From Paenibacillus rigui (lineage in GTDB: Bacteria > Bacillota > Bacilli > Paenibacillales > NBRC-103111): a DNA stretch of 64,000 bases. Below are positions 7,651-18,300 of this stretch, in pieces. A program made the position numbers and the translations under genes. The notes beneath the pieces were generated by a model, which saw only the letters and a program-made list of their open reading frames with translations, did not search any database and was not told where the DNA came from. How positions within the stretch are numbered: the stretch's first letter is position 1; each line of letters opens with the position of its first letter. The DNA is taken from the NCBI RefSeq assembly GCF_002234615.1, contig NZ_NMQW01000008.1, positions 303,028-367,027 of the forward strand, in the 5' to 3' direction.

Positions 7651-9285
7651 ATGAAGGCTGTAAAAGCGGTAGTTGATTATCTTGTAGAGGGTGGAATTAA
7701 GTACGTATTCGGGATTCCGGCCGGATCGGTCAACGCTTTCTTTGATGAACTGTATGACACGCCACAGCTGACACCCATTATTGCGAAGCATGAGGGAGCG
7801 GCTGCTTATATGGCGGGCGCTTATGCCAAATATGCCAATCAACTCAGCGTATGCATCGGCTGCAGCGGACCGGGCAGTACCAATTTGATTACGGGGGCAG
7901 CCAATGCCATGCGGGAGCATCTGCCCGTACTCTTTTTAACGGGTGCGGTACCGGTACGGACCTTCGGCTTGAATGCTTCTCAAGAGCTGGATGCCGTTCC
8001 TTTGTTTCAAGCCGTTACGAAGTACAGCGTTTCGGTGAAAAACGCGGAGGATTTGCTTCCCGAGGTGGAGAAGGCGATTGGCATTGCGCTATCTGGCGTC
8101 CCTGGGCCTGTCCACGTGCAGATGCCGATTGATATTCAAATCCAGCAGGTGCCTTCAGCAGAGCTGCCTCCATTTCCTAAGTTTCTGCCCGCTGTCCCCG
8201 ATGCTTCACAGCTTCGTCTTGCTGCTGGGCAGCTTGGTAAAGCATCAAAAGGCATCCTGTTCGTAGGGCAGGGAGCCCGGCGCGCTATCGGTGAAGTAAT
8301 TGCTTTGGCAGAAATGCTGGATTGGCCGATCGTCACAACGCCGCAAGCCAAAGGCTTGATTCCGGATTCCCACCCGCTGCATCATGGGGTATTCGGATTT
8401 GCGGGTCAGCAAAGCGCATCCCATATTATAGAAGATTCGAGCTTTCCTACGCTGTTTGTCATCGGGTCGAGCCTCGGGGAGACGGCAACAAGCAACTGGA
8501 AGCCGGAGTTGTCGGCCGACCGTTACATGATCCAGCTGGATATCGATGAAAAGGTGTTCCATCGAGCGTATCCTGCGAACCTTGCGCTGCAAGGGGATGC
8601 TGCAGCGACCTTGAGCGCCCTGCTCCAGGAGCTGGAGCTTATGGGGCTTCACCGCAGCTCTTATTCGCCGGTTAGCTCCGCCTCCACCTCTCATTCGTAT
8701 CAGGCATATAACACGCAAAATGTACTGCTGTCGCTGCAGCAATATATGTCGGGCTCAAGCCGGTATACCGTAGACATCGGGGAATTTATGTCCTATGTCA
8801 TTCATTATATGAAGGTACCGGAGCCGGATTGCTTCGATATTAACGTTCATTTCGGCGCTATGGGGACGGCCATCGGATCCGCGATCGGGATGAGGCTTGC
8901 AGATCCGGATCGTCCGGTTGTCTGCATTACGGGAGACGGCTGCTTTTTCATGCACGGCATGGAGGTGCTTACTGCCAAAGAGTACGGGCTTCCCATCCTC
9001 TTTATCGTCATCAATAACTCCCGTCTTGGCATGGTGTACCACGGGCACGAGCTCCAGTACCGGAGAAGTCATCCCCGTTTTCAACAGCAGCCCGTATCCA
9101 TTTCGGATATGGCGTACGCCATGGGGATTCCGAGCTGGAGAGTGGAGACACTGGAGGATATATCCCAAGGCATGCTGAACGATTTGTGCATCGACGGGCC
9201 TGCTGTTTTGGAAATTTCCATTATCGATAATAACATTCCACCTATGGGGGATCGGGTGAAATTCCTTTCTTCCTTTAATAAATAA
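7651..9285 (+). CDS. Thiamine diphosphate-dependent enzyme, acetolactate synthase/benzoylformate decarboxylase family
   Basis: 544 residues from ATG 7651. I prefer this to ATG 7642 because GAGGGGGA ends at 7640, which leaves 10 bp of spacing rather than 1. Three-domain POX/ALS architecture: N-terminal pyrimidine-binding domain with the catalytic Glu in AKHEGAAAYMAGAYAK, a central domain around GILFVGQGARRAIGEV, and the C-terminal cofactor motif GDGCFFMHGMEV through NN (about residues 430-460). The substrate cannot be assigned; acetolactate synthase, benzoylformate/phenylpyruvate decarboxylase and sulfoacetaldehyde-type enzymes share this layout. No small regulatory subunit or ilv genes are adjacent. 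A cluster of Spo0A-like boxes lies upstream. Confidence 0.85.
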   Translation: MKAVKAVVDYLVEGGIKYVFGIPAGSVNAFFDELYDTPQLTPIIAKHEGAAAYMAGAYAKYANQLSVCIGCSGPGSTNLITGAANAMREHLPVLFLTGAVPVRTFGLNASQELDAVPLFQAVTKYSVSVKNAEDLLPEVEKAIGIALSGVPGPVHVQMPIDIQIQQVPSAELPPFPKFLPAVPDASQLRLAAGQLGKASKGILFVGQGARRAIGEVIALAEMLDWPIVTTPQAKGLIPDSHPLHHGVFGFAGQQSASHIIEDSSFPTLFVIGSSLGETATSNWKPELSADRYMIQLDIDEKVFHRAYPANLALQGDAAATLSALLQELELMGLHRSSYSPVSSASTSHSYQAYNTQNVLLSLQQYMSGSSRYTVDIGEFMSYVIHYMKVPEPDCFDINVHFGAMGTAIGSAIGMRLADPDRPVVCITGDGCFFMHGMEVLTAKEYGLPILFIVINNSRLGMVYHGHELQYRRSHPRFQQQPVSISDMAYAMGIPSWRVETLEDISQGMLNDLCIDGPAVLEISIIDNNIPPMGDRVKFLSSFNK

Positions 9286-9361
9286 AAACCACGGTTATTC
9301 CGCGTAAAAGCCAGCGCAGCTATAACCGAAACCAGTGGCGACTTATATCTAAAGGAAAAGG

Positions 9362-11545
9362 GTGTTTCATACCATGCATGCTCAAGCAGATCAAACCAGA
9401 TATGCTCGTCTAGCCAAAATCAGTCAAGCGATTAATTCCAACCTGGATCTCAATGCCGTACTCGATTCGGTGGCGGCCGCCATCTCCGAAGAGATTGTTC
9501 TATGCGATTCGGTCGGCATTTATCTTCCTCAGCCGGACGGTACCTTCAGAGGGTACATAGGGAAGCCGAACAACATTAACGGCGTTACACTGGATCAATT
9601 GATTGTAGATCCCAAAGTGGACTCTTTGGCCGCAGACATCATTCGTACGAGAAAAAGCATCTATATTCCGGATACGTCGCTGGACCGTCGTCCGGATCCC
9701 CGTCCGATCGAGATGTTCAAGATTCATTCGCTGCTCGGGCTTCCGATTTCGTACGGGGAGGAGCTGTTCGGCCTTGTCTTTTTGTTCAACTATGGGATGT
9801 CGATGAATTTATCGGAATCTGCGATCCAGACTGTAGAGGCCTATGTCAATATGGCCGGGGTTGCGATTCATAACATGCACCAATTCAATGCAATCCAATC
9901 CCTGCTCAGGGAAAAGCAGCTGCTGCTCGACGTCACACGCGAGCTGTCTTTATGCTCCACCACAGAAAAAATATTGGATACGTGCTTCCGTTATGTGGGC
10001 CAGGTGCTAAACAATAAAAATATCGGCGTTCACTTATGCGATTCCATCGGAAGCACGTTCCGGCCGGCGCGGTTAAGTAATCACTCCGACTGGACAGAAG
10101 AGGAATGGCGCAAGACACACAAGCACATTAAGCTGAATTATGATAAGGATTTGCTGTTCCAGGAAGTGATCCAGACGAAGAAATATGTGCTGATCCCGGA
10201 TATTGACGCCGACCCCAGACCGAACCATGAGGCCTGCCATCAATTCGGCATTAAAGGAGTGTTCATGCTGCCGTTGGTTGCAACCGCTGAAGTATTGGGT
10301 ACCATCGCCGTGGTCAGCCTGGGAGAGGTGCGTACTTACTCGGAGGTCGACATGCAGCTCGCACAGTCCATCATTGATGTAACGGCTGCTGCGCTGTCCA
10401 ATGCGATACGAATGGAGCAGCTTGAGCTTATCATTAACGATCGAACGGAAGAACTGCGGGAGAACCACCGGATTCTGGAGCTGATTCTGAATTCGGCCGG
10501 GGAAGGCATTTACGGACTGAATCTCGACGGCAGAATTACATTCTGCAATCCCGCGGCTGCCCGAATGCTGGGACTGACGGTAAACGAACTTATCGGTCAA
10601 AAGCATGAGCATATTCTCCAGCCTCCCGACATGCAAAGCGGAGCTTCGGCGGCGTCTATCTTTGACGTTTTTGACGGAGACAGCGTCATATTTATGCAGG
10701 AGGACCTGTTTTATACGGCAGACGGCTTGATGTTTCCCGTCGAATATGTGCTGACACCGATCGTGGAGGATAACAAAATCCGCGGCGGTGTGGTCACCTT
10801 TCGTGATATTTCCGAGCGGAAAAGCACGGAGGAAATCATCCGCAAAACCGATAAGCTATCCGTTATCGGAGAGCTGGCGGCCGGGGTCGCCCATGAAATC
10901 CGCAACCCGCTGACAACGCTGCGCGGATTCATTCAGCTGCTGCATACGAGCCCTCACACGAAGCGTGAGAATCTCGATATCATGCTGTCCGAGTTGGACC
11001 GGATTAATTTTATCGTCAGTGAACTGCTGTTTATTGCCAAACCGCAATGCATCACCTTCCACCAGAAGGATCTTACCCTCATTCTTGAAAATGTCATTCA
11101 GCTGCTTCACGCGCAAGCCAACATGAACAATGTGGAAATCCAGATGGAAATGACCGGTGAGATTCCGCATATTACGTGCGCAGAAAGCCAGCTGAAGCAG
11201 GCATTTATCAATATTGTAAAAAATGCAATCGAGTCCATGGAAGACGGGGGACAGCTGTTCATTCAAGTGAACGTAAAGGATGAGCTTGTTGTCATCCGAT
11301 TTAAGGATTCGGGCTGCGGGGTAGCAAAGGATCGCATACCTAAGCTGGGAGAACCGTTCTACACAACCAAGGAAAAAGGAATCGGACTGGGCTTGATGGT
11401 TACGTTCCAAATCATCAAGCATCATCATGGCCGGATTCATATCGAAAGTGCGGAAGGGGCTGGGACGACGGTTCAAATTGAGCTGCCCATCGTGCTGCCG
11501 GAAGACTACGTGGAGCATCTGCCTTACACGTACAGTACGTTGTAG
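9362..11545 (+). CDS. Soluble sensor histidine kinase, GAF-GAF-PAS-HisKA-HATPase
   Basis: 727 residues, with no transmembrane segment and no signal peptide. Two GAF domains occupy about 25-165 and 185-345, a PAS domain about 370-480 (LILNSAGEGIYGLNLDGRITFCNPAA), then HisKA with the phospho-acceptor His511 in AAGVAHEIRNPLTTLRGF. The HATPase follows with N box NIVKNAIESM, G1 DSGCGVA and G2 GIGLGLMV. This resembles sporulation-type or cytosolic redox/small-molecule sensing kinases; B. subtilis KinA/KinE-like roles are possible but unproven. There is no cognate response regulator beside it, as is common for phosphorelay kinases. The GTG at 9362 is chosen because AAAGGA lies 5 bp upstream; ATG 9374 is the alternative. 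Confidence 0.9.
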   Translation: MFHTMHAQADQTRYARLAKISQAINSNLDLNAVLDSVAAAISEEIVLCDSVGIYLPQPDGTFRGYIGKPNNINGVTLDQLIVDPKVDSLAADIIRTRKSIYIPDTSLDRRPDPRPIEMFKIHSLLGLPISYGEELFGLVFLFNYGMSMNLSESAIQTVEAYVNMAGVAIHNMHQFNAIQSLLREKQLLLDVTRELSLCSTTEKILDTCFRYVGQVLNNKNIGVHLCDSIGSTFRPARLSNHSDWTEEEWRKTHKHIKLNYDKDLLFQEVIQTKKYVLIPDIDADPRPNHEACHQFGIKGVFMLPLVATAEVLGTIAVVSLGEVRTYSEVDMQLAQSIIDVTAAALSNAIRMEQLELIINDRTEELRENHRILELILNSAGEGIYGLNLDGRITFCNPAAARMLGLTVNELIGQKHEHILQPPDMQSGASAASIFDVFDGDSVIFMQEDLFYTADGLMFPVEYVLTPIVEDNKIRGGVVTFRDISERKSTEEIIRKTDKLSVIGELAAGVAHEIRNPLTTLRGFIQLLHTSPHTKRENLDIMLSELDRINFIVSELLFIAKPQCITFHQKDLTLILENVIQLLHAQANMNNVEIQMEMTGEIPHITCAESQLKQAFINIVKNAIESMEDGGQLFIQVNVKDELVVIRFKDSGCGVAKDRIPKLGEPFYTTKEKGIGLGLMVTFQIIKHHHGRIHIESAEGAGTTVQIELPIVLPEDYVEHLPYTYSTL

Positions 11546-11570
11546 AGGGAACTTTCATCGAAAGAACCGG

Positions 11571-11602
11571 AAAAGCCGGGGTCCCAAGCAAGGGACTCCG
11601 GC
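11571..11602. terminator. Bidirectional terminator between convergent genes
   Basis: Stem GCCGGGGTCCC/GGGACTCCGGC with loop AAGCAA. On the plus strand it is followed by CTATTTCTTTT and on the minus strand by TTTTCC. It serves both the histidine kinase and the flavin-protein gene. Confidence 0.75.
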
Positions 11603-12223
11603 CTATTTCTTTTGATGATGAGGACAGTACGCTTTCATTAAAGCAATCGTCTCCGCGTCCAGCCCGGCATCGCGCTGCTGCAGACCTTCGGTGACCTGTT
11701 CGAATTTCGTGCTGTTCATGTTTTGTCCGAATTTGTATTTGGCGGACAGCTCTTGAATAGCGATGCGTACCACAGCAGTAGCTTTCAGCTGCCCGGCATA
11801 ATCGGGATCGGCCGGATCTATAGGGTTGTAGCCGCCTTCGGGCTGAAGCTTTCGCATGAAAGCGGACAGAGCCGATGCTTTTTCCGCAGGGTCGGAGACC
11901 GGCTCGGCATAGCCCCGGATAAGAACCGATTTGAAAAAAGCGGTCGCCGGGCACGCCAGCTCCGGATCCGTGAAATAGGAAGGAATAATGGCATATTCCT
12001 TGGCCACGGCAAAGGTAACTTTGGGATTAGACTGAATCTGGTTCATTTTCTCTCCCGCCCTGCTTCCATGAAAGTACAGGCTTCCTTCGTGAAATACAAA
12101 ATTGAGCGGAGTCAGTCTCGGCCAGCCGTCCTCTCCCCATGTCCCAAGGAAACCGAAGCTCATTTCATGCAAAAACTGCTCCGTTTCCTGGTCATCCATC
12201 ACTTCGAATTCTTTTCTTCTCAT
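11603..12223 (-). CDS. Pyridoxamine 5'-phosphate oxidase-like FMN-binding split-barrel protein
   Basis: 206 residues from ATG 12223, where AAGGAGGAG lies 7 bp upstream; the longer frame to 12298 has no ribosome site. The N-terminal half has the flavin split-barrel pattern of the NimA/PNPOx-like group: FGFLGTWGEDGWPRLTPLNFVFHEGSLYFHGSRAGEKM, then SNPKVTFAV and FKSVLIRGYAEPV. Such proteins bind FMN, and some reduce nitro compounds or act on B6-related substrates. The gene is divergent from a MocR regulator (12351), an arrangement typical of a regulator with its target, so it is probably induced by that regulator. Confidence 0.8.
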   Translation of the reverse strand: MRRKEFEVMDDQETEQFLHEMSFGFLGTWGEDGWPRLTPLNFVFHEGSLYFHGSRAGEKMNQIQSNPKVTFAVAKEYAIIPSYFTDPELACPATAFFKSVLIRGYAEPVSDPAEKASALSAFMRKLQPEGGYNPIDPADPDYAGQLKATAVVRIAIQELSAKYKFGQNMNSTKFEQVTEGLQQRDAGLDAETIALMKAYCPHHQKK

Positions 12224-12277
12224 GGTTTTCTCCTCCTTGGGTAGTCCGTTAAGCATGAAACCAAGATATCGCATATG

Positions 12278-12306
12278 TTGACAAATAAAAAGTTCCAATT
12301 TACATT
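12278..12306 (+). promoter_or_regulatory. Sigma-A promoter of the MocR gene
   Basis: TTGACA (12278-12283), 17-bp spacer, TACATT (12301-12306), 45 bp before the start codon, within the 127-bp divergent region shared with the flavin-protein gene. Confidence 0.65.
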
Positions 12307-12350
12307 GATTTTAATAGACCAATTTAGGAGAGCTGAGGAGGGGACCGGAC

Positions 12351-13835
12351 ATGCAGTTTCAAATTCCTTTTCACAGCTATAGCGGGAAGTATGCGACGAA
12401 GCGCCTTGCCCTGTATCATGCCATCAGAGATTCAATTATTCATCTCGTGCTGCCTTACCGCACGAAGCTGCCTTCCAGCAGAGCTTTGGCCGCTTTATAT
12501 GAAGTATCCAGAGGAACCGTGAACCAGGTATATGACATTCTCTCCTCTGAAGGCTACTTGTCCAGTGAAGCGGGCAGGGGCACCTTCGTGTCCTATCAAG
12601 AGGATAGGCTGGAGCCGCAGAAGGTAAAAGAGGACGCCTACCGGTTGTCTGCATGGGGGGAGCGGTTAAGCCGCGTTCTCCCACAGTCATGGGAGCAATT
12701 ACACACAGATGGTGAGCGATGGGTTGTGGATTTTCATGCATTTGCCTCCGACCCGGATTGGTTCCCGGGGGACGAATGGAACCGCTGCCTGCATGAGCAG
12801 GCAAGGCGGTTGAGACACAGTGATCCAAGGCATGCCGCGGTCTCTACCTTGGGGGATGATGAGCTTCGCGAGTGCATTGCCCAGTATTTGCGGCGCGCCA
12901 GAGGGATAGCTGTTCCATCGGAGCAAATTGCAATTGTGAACGGCTCCATGCAGTTCATCGCGTTAATTATTCAGCTGTTCATCAATGAAAACGACAGGGT
13001 GATTGTTGAGAACCCGGGGTATGCCGGCGTGCGGAGCGCTGTCCAGGCAGCCGGGGGGCAATGCGTACCGGTTGATGTGGATGAGCACGGTATTGTCCCG
13101 GGGAATTGGGACGGGAGCATGGCCTTTATCACCCCGAACAGACAGTTCCCTACGGGTGTCGTACTTCCCATGGAAAGGCGTCAGCAGCTGTTGAAATGGG
13201 CATATGAGAGGGACGCTATCCTTATCGAAGATGATTATGACAGCGAGTTTCGTCATCGCGGCAAATCATTGGAGCCCTTGAAGGTGCTGGACCGTGAAGA
13301 AAGGGTCATTTATATCGGGAGCTTTACGAAGACGCTGCTGCCCAGTGTCCGGATTGGTTATGCCGTACTTCCGCCGGCACTGGTAGCGCCCTTCACCAAA
13401 GCCAAGGCGCTGTATGAGCGCCAGCCGACCAACCTGTTGGAGCAGAGGACGCTGGCTGCATGGATGCAAAACGGCCAGTATGAGAGGCATTTAAGAAGAA
13501 TGAAGCGAATTTACGGAAAAAAATTTTACAAGCTGCATGAGCTGCTCCTCTCCCGGCTGTCCTCTTTGTTTGCATGGGTTGCCGGCGATGCAGGCTTGCA
13601 TATTTTCGGATGGTGGCGGGGCACCCGGGAGCAGTATGTGCAATTTGCAGCGCAATGCAAGGCTGAGGGCATCCGCTGGTCGGAAATAGAGACGACGGAT
13701 AGTGTGGGCAGGGAGCCGCGATACGGCGCCTATTTCCATTTCCCTCACCTTCGCGAGGAGGCCATGGTTTACGGTGTAAACCGGATGGAGGAAATAGCGG
13801 TTGAGCTTGGACTACAGGAACAGACGCTCAAATAG
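12351..13835 (+). CDS. MocR/PdxR-type regulator (GntR HTH fused to aminotransferase-like domain)
   Basis: 494 residues. Residues about 10-85 form a GntR winged helix (LPSSRALAALYEVSRGTVNQVYDILSSEGYL); about 120-490 form a class I aminotransferase-like domain that binds PLP as effector. The PLP lysine is in IYIGSFTKTLLPSVRIGYAV, and the Asp of LIEDDYDSEF matches the cofactor contact. Family members such as PdxR and GabR sense PLP or amines and control the divergent neighbour, here the flavin split-barrel gene at 11603-12223. GAGGAGGGG precedes the ATG. The last 24 bases overlap the end of the convergent HupE-like gene. Confidence 0.92.
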   Translation: MQFQIPFHSYSGKYATKRLALYHAIRDSIIHLVLPYRTKLPSSRALAALYEVSRGTVNQVYDILSSEGYLSSEAGRGTFVSYQEDRLEPQKVKEDAYRLSAWGERLSRVLPQSWEQLHTDGERWVVDFHAFASDPDWFPGDEWNRCLHEQARRLRHSDPRHAAVSTLGDDELRECIAQYLRRARGIAVPSEQIAIVNGSMQFIALIIQLFINENDRVIVENPGYAGVRSAVQAAGGQCVPVDVDEHGIVPGNWDGSMAFITPNRQFPTGVVLPMERRQQLLKWAYERDAILIEDDYDSEFRHRGKSLEPLKVLDREERVIYIGSFTKTLLPSVRIGYAVLPPALVAPFTKAKALYERQPTNLLEQRTLAAWMQNGQYERHLRRMKRIYGKKFYKLHELLLSRLSSLFAWVAGDAGLHIFGWWRGTREQYVQFAAQCKAEGIRWSEIETTDSVGREPRYGAYFHFPHLREEAMVYGVNRMEEIAVELGLQEQTLK

Positions 13836-15116
13836 CCAGAATCCCCCTAGCAGTGTAATGGTAACAGAGCCATAACGAATGGAGGCACCCGAAATACGTG
13901 CTTGGTGAAAAAATTTCAGTACAGGGAACAGCAGAAGGACAATGCTTAGTTGAATCACCTCAATCCCGAGGTTAAAGCTGACGAGCGAAATCGCCAAATG
14001 GCTTTTAGGCAGCTCCATTTCTTGGAGAATAGAAGCGAAGCCCAAGCCATGAATCAGGCCAAATGCAAAAGTAAGCAGTGCCCGATGCTTGATTTCCCGG
14101 CGGAAAATGTTTTCCAAAGCTACGTAACAAATGCTTAAGGCAATGGTGGATTCAACAAGACGCGAAGGGAGGGTGACCCACCCTAACACAGCCATTGTTA
14201 AAGTTAAGCTGTGTGCTATTGTGAAGGCGCTGATAATGGCTGCATATTGTTTGAAAGTTTGCTTTCGAAGCAGCAGGGCGAGTAAAAACAACAAATGGTC
14301 ATATCCCGTTAAAATATGATGCATGCCCAGCTTGAAAAAAGAGAAGAAGCCGGAAGCGGCTCCGTTCGAGGAGGCGGGGGCCGCTTTGACTACGGGGCTG
14401 CTGCCTTCTGATTTCATAGTGGAAGCAGGTGTCGGGGCCGCTTCCGCTTGATTTCCTGCAGCAGCTTGCGGTTTCTCAGGAACAGCAAGTGCTGGCTGCT
14501 GCTCCTGGGCTTGTTGTCCTCCCTGATCTTCACTCAGCAGCAGGATCCAAGTGCGGTCCTTGCCTTGAAGCACGGCTTGATTAACCTGCCCCCCTTGTTT
14601 GGCCGTCAACAGATTGACATAAGAAGTCCCTGCCGGTGCCGTAGACTGCGTATACAATCCATCATTAAGGCTGATCGTTTGGCCTGCTGCATAAGCAGGG
14701 AAACGGTATGTCCACGTAACGACCTGCTTGTCCCCTTTTTTCTCCAGCTGTATACTTTGCAATTCTCCTTCCTGCTGCCGCTGGTTCATCTCCAGCACTA
14801 CACTGTCATCAATCCATTCTTCCAAACGTCGATGAAGTGCCCCCAATTCCTGCTCATCCAATGCTCCATCATGATTCGAGTCCCCTCCCATGCTTTCCAT
14901 TACCGAGAGCATATCCAGTGAAAAGGACATATCGGTTTCGGTCGTATTAAAGCTGATTTGAGTAAAGGATGCGCTTAACGCGTGGGCCTGCACCCCATTG
15001 CCGAATGAAAAAAGCAAGATTCCAGGCAGCATAATAATCATGAGAATCCAAGCGCAGCTCTTTGTTTTTAATGTCATTAGATGTAAAAAAATGGTGTTTA
15101 AGGATCGCTCTTGCAC
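13812..15116 (-). CDS. HupE/UreJ-2-like membrane protein with lipid- or metal-associated N-terminal extracytoplasmic domain
   Basis: 434 residues, GTG start with AGGAGG 7 bp upstream. There is an N-terminal hydrophobic segment (ILMIIMLPGILLFSFGNGVQAHA, signal-like), a long extracytoplasmic region with one EF-hand-like loop (DSNHDGALDEQE), a low-complexity Gln/Pro/Ala linker, then at least five membrane segments from about residue 260. GMHHILTGYDHLLFLLALLL and GLIHGLGFASIL are the His-rich motifs of the HupE/UreJ_2 family. Some relatives are linked to nickel or cobalt transport, but the role here is unproven. No hydrogenase or urease gene is nearby. The 3' end overlaps the MocR gene by 24 bp on the opposite strand. 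Confidence 0.8.
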   Translation of the reverse strand: MQERSLNTIFLHLMTLKTKSCAWILMIIMLPGILLFSFGNGVQAHALSASFTQISFNTTETDMSFSLDMLSVMESMGGDSNHDGALDEQELGALHRRLEEWIDDSVVLEMNQRQQEGELQSIQLEKKGDKQVVTWTYRFPAYAAGQTISLNDGLYTQSTAPAGTSYVNLLTAKQGGQVNQAVLQGKDRTWILLLSEDQGGQQAQEQQPALAVPEKPQAAAGNQAEAAPTPASTMKSEGSSPVVKAAPASSNGAASGFFSFFKLGMHHILTGYDHLLFLLALLLRKQTFKQYAAIISAFTIAHSLTLTMAVLGWVTLPSRLVESTIALSICYVALENIFRREIKHRALLTFAFGLIHGLGFASILQEMELPKSHLAISLVSFNLGIEVIQLSIVLLLFPVLKFFHQARISGASIRYGSVTITLLGGFWLFERLFL

Positions 15117-15280
15117 GGATGTTCCTCCTAGTGGATGTGATAAGAAAATAACAAAAGCTTGTTTTTCCTCATCATCGATTGTATCCTGCCAGTTTCATCG
15201 CAGTATTAAGCTAATGTCAACCGAAGGTTAATAATTTTACAAAATCTTTGAACGGCGAGAACAATGGTATAACAAAATGC

Positions 15281-15289
15281 TGGTATAGT
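15281..15289 (+). promoter_or_regulatory. Extended -10 promoter candidate for the SLH protein
   Basis: TGGTATAGT matches an extended -10 (TGnTATAAT-like), about 65 bp before the chosen start; no convincing -35 is seen. The rest of the 238-bp gap 15117-15354 holds no gene I can support. Confidence 0.35.
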
Positions 15290-15354
15290 TGGTATGGTTT
15301 TCGATGTCCTTGGCCAATTGGCAGGAAGTAATAGACGAATCGGGGAGCATATCC

Positions 15355-18300
15355 ATGAAAGAGAGGAAAGAGAACATGACAGCTTGGCTTCAAAAGGGAA
15401 AAAGGTGGACAAGCCTTGCCTTGGCTTTTCTGCTGCTGATCGGCTCATTCGTTCCACAGCCCATGCTGCAGCAGGCGAAGGCGGCAGCGCAGCACGTCGT
15501 TATTAATCAAATTTATGGAGCGGGCGGTAACGGCGGAGCCACATACAAAAATGACTTTATTGAACTATATAACCCTATGGATCAAGAGATCGATCTTAGC
15601 GGTTGGTCTGTACAATACGCTTCCTCCACCGGAAGTACGTGGCAGGTCACCAATCTAACGAAGAAAATACCCGCCTACGGCTATTATTTAATCAGCGAAG
15701 CGGGTGGTACGAACGGCAGTGCCATACCTAGCGCTGATGATACCGGTGCTATCACTATGTCTGCAGCAGCAGGGAAGGTGGCCCTCGTTCGTTCCACGAA
15801 GGCACTAACCGGAGGTGCGCTCCCTGCAGATTATGCCAGCGTGGATGTAGTGGACTATGTAGGCTACGGAAGCGCCGCAGGGTCATATGAAGGCACAGGA
15901 CCGACCCCTGCACCATCGCTGACCAACAGTGTTCAACGAAAAGGGAATGGACGAGACACGGACGACAATAAAAACGACTTTGCAGCCGTGCCTGCCAACC
16001 CTCACAATTCATCCAGTCCTATCTCGATTCCTAATAACAGTGCCGATCCGAATCCTTTGTTGATCCAATTTGTGAATCAGGCAGGAATAGGGACAATAAC
16101 AGGGGATGCCAGCTCGGTGACAGGCGGAACCTACGTTTCGTTATACACAACAAATCCTACAGTAGGAGGAGCGGTTATCGAATCCGTTTATGCGGCGGCA
16201 GACGGAGCGTTCAGCTTGCATTTTACGAATGCCATGAACGCGTCCTCGGTATATGTTACTTCAACGGAGCCGGCAAAGGCCGAAAGCAATGCCGTAACGA
16301 TTCAAGCTGCGACTCCGGCCGTCATACCCGTATCCGATAAGATCAACTACACAATAGACGCCACTGGAAAAGGGACCTTAGGGGGAGCCGCAGGGGCGGC
16401 AGCACCGAATGCTTACATATTCGTTTATCCAAGCTCAGATACGTCTGTTGGCAACCGGTTCATTTCCCTTGCGGACGGCAAAGATTATGTAAAAGCCGAC
16501 GCTAGCGGGGCGTTCACCGTCTACTTTAGCAATGGGACAAATGACGTATACGTAACCCAGCTTACCTATGGCAGCCAAGGCAAGAGCTTGGAGAGCGCTG
16601 CAGTTGCAATCACAAAGAAGGATTCGAATCTCATCACACCCATTTCCAGCTTGCATACGAATGATAGCAACGGGAAGTCCGACAAAATAAATTTGGCGTT
16701 TACCGTTCAAGGGGTTGTCACCGTAGCTCCTAATGTCATAGGCTCCAAGGCCTTCTACATTCAGGATGCGACCGGCGGGATCAATGTGTATGGGCTCCCG
16801 GCAGGCGTTACCGTAACACAAGGAGACCTTGTGACCATCAACGGTACGATAGCCTTTTATAATGGACTGACGGAGCTGGTTCCTTCAACGATTACGAAGG
16901 ACGGTACGGCACTGCTGCCGGAACCGGCGGTGAGAACGGTAACGGAGCTGACCGATTACACCAAGGCAGAGTCATGGGAAGGCAGCCTTGTGAAAGTAAC
17001 GGGCAAAGTGACCAGTGTACCGGCAAGTGCCGATACGGGAGGCGGCTACAATGTTACTATCGCGGATGACAAAGGCAAGACGATGACACTTCGCGTGATG
17101 GCGACAACCGATATTCAGGTGGCCGCAGATATTATCAACGGACTCACCTATACGTTTACCGCTATGTTTAGCCAATATGATTCCAGTTCGCCTTATACGA
17201 CCGGATATCAGATTTTCCCGCGCTCCAAGGCGGATGTTGTTGAAATGAAACAGGTTTCGCTGCAGCACAGCGCATTAACAGAAGCGTATACCGATACCGA
17301 TGTCCAATTCACCGCTTCTGCCAGAAATGCAGATTCAGTCACGATCTACTATCGTGCGGTGGGTGCTTCCGGTTACGAGACGCTATCGATGGTCTCAACG
17401 GATCAACAGCAATATATTGCTGTACTGCCCAAGGCTTCTGTACCAGCCAATGCTTTCGAATATTACGTAGAAGCCAAGGCAGGAAGCGACATAAAGCAAT
17501 CCGGGTCGCCAAGCGCTCCATATACGGTGAATGTGGTGGCGGATACGTTTGCCCCCGTTCTAGATCAGGAGCTTCCAGGAGACATGATGAAGGTGGAGGA
17601 CAATCGTCCAAGCATCTCCGTCCACTTTAACGAACCAAGCGGGTTAAATGTACAATCCTTGCAGGTACTTATCGATGGCGCGGATGTTACTTCACAGACC
17701 TCCGTTGGAACGGATACGATCCAGTTGACACTAAGCTCCGATTTATCGATTGGCAGCCATACCGTAAACGTGATGGTTAGCGACACCAAGGGGAATCCAG
17801 GAACACGTTCGTGGACGTTCCAGGTAGTTCCCGTATTTACAGGCGGTAACCACTACAGAGGAACGACGCATAACCATACGAATATTTCGCATGACGGTGC
17901 CGGAAGTCCGGAAGCGGCGTTGCAGGCGGCCAAAGCGCATAAGTATGATTTCTTTGCTTTCTCCGATCATTCCCATGATATTGATTCGACACAGGTGGAT
18001 CAGGATACGGTAGAACACAAGGGGCAGCCCGAACGGACCGGGGGGGCCGATTGGCAGTTAACGAAGAAACTGGCCAAGGATTACACAAATGATAGTTTTG
18101 TTGTATTCCCTGCATTTGAGATGACGGCCACCACATGGGGCCACTCCAATGTGTTTGGAACGGACAATTTTATCGATCGTAAGCAAAATGGCGGACTCTA
18201 TCAAGATCTGAACAAGTATTATGCATGGGTCATGACTTATGATGATGTAGCGGCACAGTTTAATCATCCCGACATGTCGGCCAATGCTTTCAATAACTTC

